Assembly: GCA_019638595.1 (NCBI GenBank)
Contig: JAHBTJ010000009.1
Coordinates: 62,001 to 126,000 of the forward strand
Source of the DNA: Chitinophagaceae bacterium
GTDB taxonomy: Bacteria; Bacteroidota; Bacteroidia; Chitinophagales; Chitinophagaceae
DNA length: 64,000 nucleotides
Direction: 5' to 3'
The first letter of the stretch is position 1. Every line of letters starts with the position of its first letter. The notes below the pieces were generated by a model. It was given only the letters and a program-made list of their open reading frames with translations, had not been told where the DNA came from and searched no databases. Of this stretch, positions 1-7,630 are shown in pieces. A program made the translations under genes and the position numbers.

Positions 1-443
1 TTGCCTGGTATGCATAAAACGCACCGGGAGATGTAATATTATTTTAATGCCGTAAATAAAATTTTTTGAATGAAGGGATGCAGTATGTGTGCCTTTATAC
101 GTCGTACTTGCTTAGTAAGGACAGCTAAAAAAAGAACATCCGGCTCAAAAACTTATTTATCATTTGATAAGATGGAACAACAAACACATAAACCTGCTGC
201 AATCTTAACATTATGAAGCACTTAATTTAAAGTAACTATCTGCACAATAAAATACCGCGTGCGCTCCGCAAAATTTCATAGACTAATGCACGCTTACGCA
301 TCGTTTAATCTCACTGGATACAGCAATAAAAAACACTCGGGAATTGCACCTGGTGTCAGCTGTTTTTCATTCAAATTTTAATATACACCCTAACCCTTAA
401 TACCTGGGATCTTTGAAAAGGTCCTGCACTGTAAACGTACCCT
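1..443. other. Intergenic region, no gene supported
   Basis: I see no open reading frame with a start, ribosome-binding context and coding character here. The stretch is A+T-rich and lies before two hairpins that could end plus-strand transcripts. It may hold the 3' end of a transcript starting outside the window or a small RNA, but nothing recognisable was found. Confidence 0.4.
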
Positions 444-467
444 GATCATGTAAAGCATGATCTTTTT
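444..467 (+). terminator. Rho-independent terminator-like hairpin, plus strand
   Basis: GATCATG (444-450) pairs with CATGATC (456-462) around a TAAAG loop, followed by five T. It would stop a plus-strand transcript, yet no plus-strand gene precedes it in the window. Confidence 0.45.
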
Positions 468-524
468 AATCCATACCCCAAACGAAGCTGTTGGGCATTC
501 ACAACCTCAGCAACTTTGTAAAAC

Positions 525-553
525 AAAAGCCCTCCGTACAGGAGGGCTTTTTT
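525..553. terminator. Bidirectional terminator
   Basis: AAAAGCCCTCC (525-535) pairs with GGAGGGCTTTT (541-551) around a five-base loop, with T-runs on both strands. On the minus strand it lies about 35 bases beyond the stop of the lipoprotein gene at 589-1449 and would end that transcript. Confidence 0.75.
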
Positions 554-588
554 GTGAATAGCCAGTGAGCAAAGCTCAACAACCCCCG

Positions 589-1449
589 TTATTTACATTC
601 ATAACTGAATTTTGTAAGTCCGTCTACTATCAGCAATCCATCCAAAACATCTCCGCTTGCATATAATTCGGTAATATATCCGTCTGGGGAAAATTTATAG
701 TTTTTATACTCGGTCGTATACGTTTCAATGGTATTGCCCGAAGCGTCGTATGTTTTTACTATAACCTTTGTAAGCAGGTTCGTGGATTTTTTTCCAACAT
801 TTACTGCAAGTATAAAGGGCGCGAGCTCATTGGCTTCCGGGAAGCTGTAAACAAAATTGATTACCGGCCGGGACAGATCGTACTGAAGTTCGGCCGTAAG
901 CGCTGTTCTTCTTAATCCACCGGCTTCCGTAGCTTCCACCTTTACGAGGTTGCCGTTCTGCCAGGTATAAGTATATACAAACGAGGGAATATCCGTAGAA
1001 AGAGAATATATGTACCAGCTCTTACTTTTCAGGTACCCTTCCCCGTTATATTGATAAGTATACCGGAATTTGTCCGACCCCGGGTCGCCCGCAACTTCAT
1101 AAGTATTAAACTCCGAAATCCTTTTTTCCTGATCCAGTAAAAAATATCCGCTGTTCCCTACCTCCATGCTATCGCCTTTGTAAACAAAGCTGGTTTTATA
1201 ATAGCTGCTGCCGGAAGTACTGTCGAATATCTCTGTTTTTAGCGGTTTGCCGTCGTTGCCCAAAACAACAGATAATGAACCATACGCCTTTCCGCTAAGT
1301 GAATCACAGGGAGCGATGCCGGTAACCCTGCAATCGCTTCCCAGCGGGATGTCAATATTTCCCCTTTCCCGGCTGTTTTCCTTGGAACAGGATACAGCAG
1401 AAAGCAAACCAAGCAGCATACACAAAAAAGCATTTGTATATCTTACCAT
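589..1449 (-). CDS. Predicted lipoprotein of unknown function
   Basis: A 286-residue exported protein. Residues 1-21 form a signal peptide ending in a lipobox (LLSAVSC), so Cys21 is the likely lipidation site. The mature part is rich in short Tyr/Thr beta-strand phrases with recurring F-x-Y and Y-x-Y patterns (FRYTYQY, FVYTYTW, FSYEC). This resembles the secreted all-beta lipoproteins of Bacteroidota grouped as DUF4595-like, but I do not recognise a specific family with confidence. It lies just downstream of lspA on the same strand with a 20-base gap, so the two may be co-transcribed. LspA would also process its signal peptide. No catalytic motif is visible. Confidence 0.75.
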   Translation of the reverse strand: MVRYTNAFLCMLLGLLSAVSCSKENSRERGNIDIPLGSDCRVTGIAPCDSLSGKAYGSLSVVLGNDGKPLKTEIFDSTSGSSYYKTSFVYKGDSMEVGNSGYFLLDQEKRISEFNTYEVAGDPGSDKFRYTYQYNGEGYLKSKSWYIYSLSTDIPSFVYTYTWQNGNLVKVEATEAGGLRRTALTAELQYDLSRPVINFVYSFPEANELAPFILAVNVGKKSTNLLTKVIVKTYDASGNTIETYTTEYKNYKFSPDGYITELYASGDVLDGLLIVDGLTKFSYECK

Positions 1450-1469
1450 ACATACAAGCGCAGTGGTCT

Positions 1470-2201
1470 TTATAACACCTGCACTTCGTCATTTACGGTA
1501 GAATTGGTTTCTACAGTTGGGTGGGTTTCTTTCTTTTTGCGATCAAAGAAGCGTTTCTGGAACAGTAAAATAGTGAGTACACCTATGGAAATGGAGGCGT
1601 CGGCGATATTAAATACAGGCCGGAAAAACTCAAAATCCTCACCACCCCATATTGGAAACCAGGCGGGAAAGTGAGCCTCCCTGATAATAGGAAAATAAAG
1701 CATATCTACTACGCGCCCATGTAAAAAGCCCGCATAACCGCCATTTTCAGGAAAAATTTTTGATATATATGGGTTGAAGATGTCTCCGCTGTTTTCAAAT
1801 ATCAGCCCGTAAAACATGCTGTCAATCAAATTACCGATAGCCCCGGCGTAAATCAACGTGGCGCAAATAATGAAACCTTTATGATAACCCTGTTTGATGA
1901 TTTGCCTGAGATAGTAGGTTCCAAATACAACCGCAAACAGCCGGAATAGAGTCAGAATAAGCTTGCCCCATTCCCCGCCAAGCTTCCAGCCATAAGCCAT
2001 GCCTTCATTTTCAATAAAATGGAGCCTGAACCATGAACCAATGATCAATTTCTCCTCCCCCAGATAAAAACTCGTTTTTATCCAGATTTTAAACACCTGG
2101 TCAATCAAAAGAATCAATACGGTCAGGAATATTACCGATCTGAATTTCACCGATATAAGTTTAGCAGCAAACCTACACGAAAAAGCTGATTTTTCAGTCA
2201 A
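1470..2201 (-). CDS. lspA: Lipoprotein signal peptidase (signal peptidase II)
   Basis: An inner-membrane aspartyl protease that cleaves the signal peptide of prolipoproteins before the lipidated Cys. The hallmark residues are present: D34-Q35 in the first membrane segment, ENEGMAYG (65-72, the N-x-G-x-A/S-x-G region), GAIGNLID (120-127), and the catalytic aspartates in GRVVDM (D166) and FNIADASI (D201). At 243 residues it is longer than the usual 160-200. The extra length is a loop at about 132-192 and a charged C-terminal tail, and long loops of this kind are common in Bacteroidota LspA. The N-terminal 20 residues are less certain, and an internal start is possible. Confidence 0.93.
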   Translation of the reverse strand: MTEKSAFSCRFAAKLISVKFRSVIFLTVLILLIDQVFKIWIKTSFYLGEEKLIIGSWFRLHFIENEGMAYGWKLGGEWGKLILTLFRLFAVVFGTYYLRQIIKQGYHKGFIICATLIYAGAIGNLIDSMFYGLIFENSGDIFNPYISKIFPENGGYAGFLHGRVVDMLYFPIIREAHFPAWFPIWGGEDFEFFRPVFNIADASISIGVLTILLFQKRFFDRKKKETHPTVETNSTVNDEVQVL

Positions 2202-2343
2202 TTATAGGCGCATTCATGTTTCCCGGTAACTTCAAAACAAAAACATTAACAAAATAGCGCTGCCATAGGTATAGGGCGGCTGTTGTTTGTATAAATACTC
2301 AATATCCTGGCTTAAAAAACGTTAACATTCCGTAAATGATAGG

Positions 2344-2370
2344 TTGGCTGGCCGTATTTTTATATATTTG
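2344..2370 (+). promoter_or_regulatory. Putative Bacteroidota-type promoter
   Basis: TATATTTG (2363-2370) matches the -7 consensus TAnnTTTG, with TTGG at 2344-2347 as a possible -33 element. The 16-base spacing is shorter than usual. If used, transcription starts at about 2376, which excludes the ATG at 2336 and favours the ATG at 2381 as the start of the next gene. Confidence 0.4.
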
Positions 2371-2380
2371 TTCCCGCTTA

Positions 2381-2743
2381 ATGGCAAACCCAAAAACAAC
2401 ATATAGATCAAAACATTATGCATCGTGCGTGTTTATGATGCTTACGTTGCTGTGGCTTACAGTAAGCGCTCCTTTTATAATGGATATGCAGAAAAAGTTA
2501 CACGATTTAACCTCTTCTTCTGCCGGCAGCCCTCAAAGCCAGTCTATGGAAGAGGCCGCTAATCCATTTTCAGGGTTAAATGAGGAGAAATGCAGTGGAG
2601 GCAATACTTTATCGGAATACCTTCATGAGCCGCTCGCGTTAGCCGTACCTCTTGATGTTGAGTTGATACATGCAAGCCGGGGCGGCACAGCCATATATAT
2701 TGCTTATTGCGGCGAGCTGCTATCGCCCCCACCCGAGCTTTAA
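2381..2743 (+). CDS. Small membrane-anchored protein of unknown function
   Basis: About 120 residues when started at the ATG at 2381, chosen because a promoter-like TATATTTG lies just before it. The open frame itself extends back to 2336. One hydrophobic segment near the N-terminus (CVFMMLTLLWLTVSAPFIM) is either a signal anchor or an uncleaved signal. The rest is polar, contains two Cys (in EEKCSGG and AYCGEL) and ends in PPPEL. It precedes the SulP transporter gene by 160 bases on the same strand. I do not recognise the family. Confidence 0.55.
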   Translation: MANPKTTYRSKHYASCVFMMLTLLWLTVSAPFIMDMQKKLHDLTSSSAGSPQSQSMEEAANPFSGLNEEKCSGGNTLSEYLHEPLALAVPLDVELIHASRGGTAIYIAYCGELLSPPPEL

Positions 2744-2905
2744 GCCTCTCTTTCTGAAGTTTTATTATTACTGAATTTGCTTCCCTGGCAGAAGAATGTG
2801 GGAATCCGTTGGCGCGTTCTAATCGCTGAAAGGGATTTCTGATCAGCTCTATGATAACAATATTTATCAGGGAATAATTTATTACATCCTTTCAATCTTA
2901 CTGAT

Positions 2906-4537
2906 ATGAACAATCGTTCTCAATCTTATATAAAAAGTATTGGATCAGATCTACCTGCTTCTATAGTTGTTTTTTTGGTGGCTCTGCCGCTTTGTCTTGG
3001 TATCGCATTAGGGTCTAACGCGCCTCTGTTCAGCGGAATTATTGCCGGTATTGTAGGGGGCATTGTTATTGGCGCACTCAGCGGTTCCCAGCTTAGCGTA
3101 AGTGGGCCGGCGGCAGGTTTAACAGCGATTGTTGTTGGTGCTATCGCCTTGCTTCCGAGTTTTGAAGCATTCCTGCTGTGTGTAGTTATATGTGGAGCCC
3201 TGCAATTGGTACTTGGCTTTGCAAAGGCAGGTGTTATAGGAGACTATATTCCCAAAAGCGTTATAAAGGGAATGCTTGCAGCCATAGGCATTATTCTTAT
3301 TTTAAAGCAGGTGCCTCACCTGGTAGGATACGACAAAAATTATGAAGGTGATGAAGCCTTTTTGCAACGCGATGGAGAAAATACTTTTAGCGGTATTTTC
3401 AGCGCACTGAACGCCATAACTCCTGCGGCAGTACTGATAGGTGTTGTTTGCCTCGCATTCCAGTTTTTGTGGGGAAGCTATGCAGAAAAAAAGGAGGGCT
3501 GGCTAAAGCTTATACCGGCTCCTTTATTGGTGGTATTGCTGGGTGTAGGTATTAACGAGCTGCTTATATGGCAAACAGCGGCGTACGGATTGAAGGCGGA
3601 ACATATGGTAAATATACCAGCCGCTTCATCTCCCCGTGAGTTCTTTTCATTTTTTACTTTTCCCGATTGGAGTCATTTAATGAATAAGCAGGTTTGGATG
3701 AGTGCTGTTACACTTGCCCTTGTAGCGAGCATTGAAACGCTGCTGGGTATTGAAGCGGTTGACAACCTGGATCCTCAAAAAAGAATTTCGCCTACCAACC
3801 GGGAGTTGAAAGCGCAAGGGGTAGGTAATATGGTATCGGGTTTACTGGGCGGATTGCCTTTAACCAGCGTGATCGTCCGTTCTTCTGCTAATGTAACTGC
3901 CGGAGGTAAAACAAAAATGTCAACTATTTATCACGGGTTCTTTCTATTGCTCAGCGTTGCTTTTATTCCTAAAGTATTAGGTATTATTCCCCTGTCTGCC
4001 TTAGCCGCCATTTTAATTTACACAGGTTTTAAGCTGGCAAAGCCGGAGCTGTTCAAAGATTTTTATAAAAAGGGATGGGATCAGTTCATACCATTTGTGG
4101 CAACGATTGTTATTGTGCTTTTAACCGACCTGCTGATAGGTGTGCTTGCCGGGTTGGCTGTAGGGCTTTTCTTTTCGGCACGGAGCAATTATAAAACCGC
4201 GGTATTTATTGTAAACGACGATAATAATTATCTTATCCGCCTGAGGAAAGATGTATCTATCCTTAACAAACGTGGAATAAAAGAAAGGCTCGACGCGGTA
4301 CCCGAAAAATCGAATGTATTGATTGATGCTACCCGGGCTGATTTTATTGATAAAGATATCATTGATATGATTGAAGATTTTAGCAGGGAAGCTCATAAAC
4401 GAAATATACAGGTTGAATTCAAGACAAGTGTATTTAACGACTCCAAATTTGAACCGATGGCAAAAGGGGATATTACCAAACACGTAAACGGAAAGGAAAA
4501 GGTCAAAGCATCAGGTCATTCATTGAAGAACAATTAA
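2906..4537 (+). CDS. SulP family anion transporter (likely bicarbonate or sulfate)
   Basis: A 543-residue inner-membrane permease. Residues 15-430 hold 10-12 hydrophobic segments, including the SulP signature region PAAGLTAIVVG and the conserved SANVTAGGKTKMS stretch. The C-terminal part from about 440 is a STAS domain, the cytosolic regulatory module of this family. SulP proteins exchange or symport sulfate, bicarbonate or dicarboxylates. The beta-carbonic anhydrase gene begins 12 bases after this stop, which favours bicarbonate. Sulfate cannot be excluded because sulfate-activation genes lie elsewhere in the window. The ATG at 2906 gives a short polar N-terminus before the first membrane segment, normal for the family. 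Confidence 0.9.
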   Translation: MNNRSQSYIKSIGSDLPASIVVFLVALPLCLGIALGSNAPLFSGIIAGIVGGIVIGALSGSQLSVSGPAAGLTAIVVGAIALLPSFEAFLLCVVICGALQLVLGFAKAGVIGDYIPKSVIKGMLAAIGIILILKQVPHLVGYDKNYEGDEAFLQRDGENTFSGIFSALNAITPAAVLIGVVCLAFQFLWGSYAEKKEGWLKLIPAPLLVVLLGVGINELLIWQTAAYGLKAEHMVNIPAASSPREFFSFFTFPDWSHLMNKQVWMSAVTLALVASIETLLGIEAVDNLDPQKRISPTNRELKAQGVGNMVSGLLGGLPLTSVIVRSSANVTAGGKTKMSTIYHGFFLLLSVAFIPKVLGIIPLSALAAILIYTGFKLAKPELFKDFYKKGWDQFIPFVATIVIVLLTDLLIGVLAGLAVGLFFSARSNYKTAVFIVNDDNNYLIRLRKDVSILNKRGIKERLDAVPEKSNVLIDATRADFIDKDIIDMIEDFSREAHKRNIQVEFKTSVFNDSKFEPMAKGDITKHVNGKEKVKASGHSLKNN

Positions 4538-4549
4538 AATATTTTACAA

Positions 4550-5188
4550 GTGAAATCATATCAAAAATTATTACTGGAAAATAAAGCATGGGCGGCGGAA
4601 AAAATAGATTCGGACCCCGATTATTTTAACAGGCTGGCCAATGTACAAACGCCTGAGTTTTTATGGATTGGCTGCAGCGATAGCCGTGTGCCGGCTAACG
4701 AAATTACCGGCACCAAGCCCGGCGAAATATTTGTACACCGCAATATAGCCAACATGGTAATTCATACCGATGTAAACCTGTTGAGCGTACTGGATTATGC
4801 GGTTAATCATCTTAAAGTAAAGCACATTATTGTATGCGGGCATTACGGCTGTGGTGGCATAAAAGCATCTATGACCAATACAGATTATAAAGCGGTATTA
4901 AATATGTGGCTACGCAATATTAAAGATGTATACCGCCATAACCGCGAGGAGCTGGATGCTATTGAAAACCTGGAGGAAAGGAGCGACCGGTTATCGGAGC
5001 TGAACGTAATAGAACAGGTAGTGCGGCTGAGCCAAACCACCATTGTACAAAACGCCTGGGAAAAAGAGAAAGCTCCACATTTGCATGGCTGGGTGTACGG
5101 ATTAAAGGACGGAATGATCAATCCTGTTTTTGAGCTGGCTGCCGGAAGCGACATTGATCCTTTATACAGGTACGACAAAATTCAATAA
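4550..5188 (+). CDS. can: Beta-class carbonic anhydrase
   Basis: Interconverts CO2 and bicarbonate in the cytosol. Zinc ligands are visible as C42 in GCSDSR, and H98 and C101 in CGHYGCGG. The D44/R46 pair that gates the active site is intact. At 212 residues it is full length for the beta class. Translation starts at a GTG (4550), since the next in-frame ATG would remove conserved residues. It forms a two-gene operon with the SulP transporter, 12 bases apart, a pairing that suggests bicarbonate uptake or CO2/HCO3- balancing for carboxylation reactions. The gene ends just before a 13-bp stem terminator. Confidence 0.95.
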   Translation: MKSYQKLLLENKAWAAEKIDSDPDYFNRLANVQTPEFLWIGCSDSRVPANEITGTKPGEIFVHRNIANMVIHTDVNLLSVLDYAVNHLKVKHIIVCGHYGCGGIKASMTNTDYKAVLNMWLRNIKDVYRHNREELDAIENLEERSDRLSELNVIEQVVRLSQTTIVQNAWEKEKAPHLHGWVYGLKDGMINPVFELAAGSDIDPLYRYDKIQ

Positions 5189-5205
5189 CCTGTCCGTTCA
5201 TATGA

Positions 5206-5246
5206 AACAATACCCGGTAATAATGCGCTTACAACCGGGTATTGTT
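5206..5246. terminator. Bidirectional terminator between can and crtY
   Basis: AACAATACCCGGT (5206-5218) pairs perfectly with ACCGGGTATTGTT (5234-5246). It lies between two convergent genes, a typical position for a shared terminator, although the T-runs are short. Confidence 0.7.
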
Positions 5247-5254
5247 GTTGATCA

Positions 5255-6406
5255 TCATTTAATGATTTCCCGGGTGGCCGCGGGTAAAAAAATGCGTGAG
5301 GGCATAGCCTTTAGTATTTTAATTTCTTCCGCAGGCAGGGTTTCGTTATCAAGGAATTTAAAAATCAGCCATGCGGGAACACGCTGAAACAATCGCATGA
5401 AAATATCACTGCCTGTCATTTTTTTCCGGGTAAGCACATTCAGTAATATACTATCGTATAAATAAAACCGGGCGGGCGGCTTATTGCTGACAGCCATATT
5501 GTTGCTGCCATTCACTATCGCTGAAGCAAGCTGCGCCGCCTGCTTTTGTATGAACCGGAATGTATATCCTGTAGACGGTTTGGTTTGCCCGCCGGCAGTT
5601 CCTATAAAAAAGATACCGTTTTTGTATAGCGGGAAGCGATGATTGGTCATGGGAATTACGCCAAACTCTGTATGCGTTATGGAATAGTCCTGTACGCCCA
5701 GTTCGTTTTGAATATATTCCTTCAATGCAGTATCGTATTCCTCCTGTGGCAAAACAGCTTCAGAAAATACAGTGTACTCAACCAGCGCTTCCGTGGCCGA
5801 TAGCGGCAACATGTAAGCAAAAGCCGCGGGATGGTTTTTTTGATCAACGGAAAAATCCATGAGCAAGGCCTGTTGCAGATTAAATATTTCCGTACGTGTT
5901 TTTATAAGCCAGCCTTTGAAATGCTGCAGCAGGTAATATTTGCCGCTATTTTTTGCAGGCGCCTGAAAAACGGAACTGAATACAAACCCGGCTTCCGCTT
6001 CCAGCACTCCCGAATTGGTTGTTATAGTAATATGCCCATTGCGATTATTAATCTCCAAAACATCCCGCTGTATATATTCTATATTACCAGCCGAAACGAT
6101 CCGTTTGAAACAATACTCATAAAAATCTATTCCCCGGATCATTTTATATACGTAGCTATTTAGGTCAAGCGATTGCCTCAGCGATCTGTTTTTTACAACC
6201 AGATCAGTCCAGCGTTTATACACAATGCTTTCAAAGTACCCGTTTTCTTTTTCCCAGAAGCACCAGGTACGGTCGTTGTTTTCTTTTTTCTCTTTATCAA
6301 TAAGCAGCACTTTCTTTACAGAAAAGCCGGGGTCGTTCATGAACTGCATAAGCAGGCTCAACCCTGCGCAACCTGCGCCAATGATTATATAGTCATACTT
6401 TTTCAC
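5255..6406 (-). CDS. crtY: Lycopene beta-cyclase, CrtY type
   Basis: A flavoprotein that closes the beta-ionone ring at an end of lycopene or gamma-carotene-type substrates. The N-terminal Rossmann dinucleotide motif is clear (DYIIIGAGCAGLSLL, 4-18), followed by the family block DRTWCFWE. The C-terminal half carries the typical GTAGGQTKPSTGYTF stretch. At 383 residues it is the normal length. Its start overlaps the stop of the cruF-like gene by four bases (ATGA), so the two are translationally coupled. With cruF and the crtD-like desaturase nearby it probably makes the ring of a monocyclic carotenoid with one hydroxylated acyclic end. Confidence 0.9.
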   Translation of the reverse strand: MKKYDYIIIGAGCAGLSLLMQFMNDPGFSVKKVLLIDKEKKENNDRTWCFWEKENGYFESIVYKRWTDLVVKNRSLRQSLDLNSYVYKMIRGIDFYEYCFKRIVSAGNIEYIQRDVLEINNRNGHITITTNSGVLEAEAGFVFSSVFQAPAKNSGKYYLLQHFKGWLIKTRTEIFNLQQALLMDFSVDQKNHPAAFAYMLPLSATEALVEYTVFSEAVLPQEEYDTALKEYIQNELGVQDYSITHTEFGVIPMTNHRFPLYKNGIFFIGTAGGQTKPSTGYTFRFIQKQAAQLASAIVNGSNNMAVSNKPPARFYLYDSILLNVLTRKKMTGSDIFMRLFQRVPAWLIFKFLDNETLPAEEIKILKAMPSRIFLPAATREIIK

Positions 6407-7101
6407 GCCGGTAAAAATGTTCGTAACACAAGAAAGAACATAAACTGGATGAGCAGCAGGTATACCGCAAATACATTTGCCTTATTAAACCGAAGCAGGG
6501 AAAAGATGAACATCAGCAAAACGCTTACAGCAAACCAGGTAATATAATTGAGTAAGGGAATAGTTCCGTCCTCCCATTGCCAAAAGTTTAAAGCAACAGC
6601 TACAGGCTCCATGATCCAATCAAAAAGAACAGCCAGCAATGCTCCGTCTATCACAATGGAAGCCCTGCTCCACCGGGTGAACGAAGACAGAGCCCCCGGC
6701 TCAAGCCGGCTCCTGATCTTTTGCTGAAGCAGGTTCATGGCAGTGCCGCAGCAGTATATTACTACAAACCAGTTGATACCGATCAGCGCCGGCACAGATT
6801 TTACTTTAGGCCCCAGGCTGCTTCCATAGCTATAGTTACCGAAAAGCACACCTGAGCGCACGCCGGCTGCTTCTGCCCAAAATCCAACGGCGTAGCAAAT
6901 CAGTGCAAAAAAATAAAAGGTCGTGTTTTTCTGCTCCTGTGTCCAGCAGACTAATACAAGCATTACCAGCATATTCAGGGAAGTAAGCGAAGCGAATGCT
7001 GCTGTATCTATCCACAATATACCTGCTAAGCCAACAACATGAAAAAGTATCGCAATAAAGGTGGCGATCCTGTATTTGTTTGTTATGATCTTCTTCCACA
7101 T
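6403..7101 (-). CDS. cruF: Carotenoid 1,2-hydratase-like membrane protein (CruF family)
   Basis: A 232-residue integral membrane protein with six or seven hydrophobic segments and no cleavable signal. It belongs to the carotenoid biosynthesis family that includes CruF and archaeal bisanhydrobacterioruberin hydratase (COG2324). Recognisable stretches are the FGNYSYGSSLGP loop, the LIGINW segment and the DWIMEPVAVALNFW segment. Family members add water to the psi end of carotenes to give a 1-hydroxy group. It overlaps crtY by four bases and both are on the minus strand. The assignment rests on overall resemblance and neighbours; the substrate is inferred. Confidence 0.8.
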   Translation of the reverse strand: MWKKIITNKYRIATFIAILFHVVGLAGILWIDTAAFASLTSLNMLVMLVLVCWTQEQKNTTFYFFALICYAVGFWAEAAGVRSGVLFGNYSYGSSLGPKVKSVPALIGINWFVVIYCCGTAMNLLQQKIRSRLEPGALSSFTRWSRASIVIDGALLAVLFDWIMEPVAVALNFWQWEDGTIPLLNYITWFAVSVLLMFIFSLLRFNKANVFAVYLLLIQFMFFLVLRTFLPA

Positions 7102-7178
7102 GTAAAAAGTGAAATTACTAAAAACAGGCCTTTAAAAAATGATGGTTAGTTTGTATATTCAGGGATACAATCACCTAT

Positions 7179-7622
7179 ATGCGTTTTATTTTACTGGCTG
7201 TTTTTATATATACAGGATTGATTGCTTATGCTCAAAATAAAGAGATGCTGGATTTTGGGCAATTTAAAGTGAAAGCGGATTCGCTTTCGCGTATAACAGA
7301 CACTCACATCCATTTGCTTTATAAGAAAGATATTACAGGTATGCTTGATGATTATCAATTCAGGGGACAGGTATACCTGAACACAGCAACCAATGAAATC
7401 TACAAAGCATCTTACAAGGAAGATACAGGGGAGGAAACGGGCTCATACCGGTTATTCTATTACTATAAAAATAACCTTGTTAAAATGGTAGTATCAGATT
7501 CCGCCTACTATCCTTTCAATGGGAAGATTCTTAACTCAAAGGGCGGTATAACTAATGAAATTTTTTCCGGCAATATGCTCAGGTTTGAAAGCAATTGCCG
7601 GAAACTGGTGCTTACACTATAA
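7179..7622 (+). CDS. Exported protein of unknown function
   Basis: A 147-residue protein with a cleavable signal peptide (MRFILLAVFIYTGLIAYAQ), predicted periplasmic. The mature part is beta-rich with repeated Tyr/Lys phrases (YRLFYYYKNN, YYPFNGK). I do not recognise a family. It runs opposite to the carotenoid genes and splits crtD from cruF/crtY, so a carotenoid role is not implied. It converges with the crtD-like gene, the two stops being only 8 bases apart. Confidence 0.7.
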   Translation: MRFILLAVFIYTGLIAYAQNKEMLDFGQFKVKADSLSRITDTHIHLLYKKDITGMLDDYQFRGQVYLNTATNEIYKASYKEDTGEETGSYRLFYYYKNNLVKMVVSDSAYYPFNGKILNSKGGITNEIFSGNMLRFESNCRKLVLTL

Positions 7623-7630
7623 TATTTACT

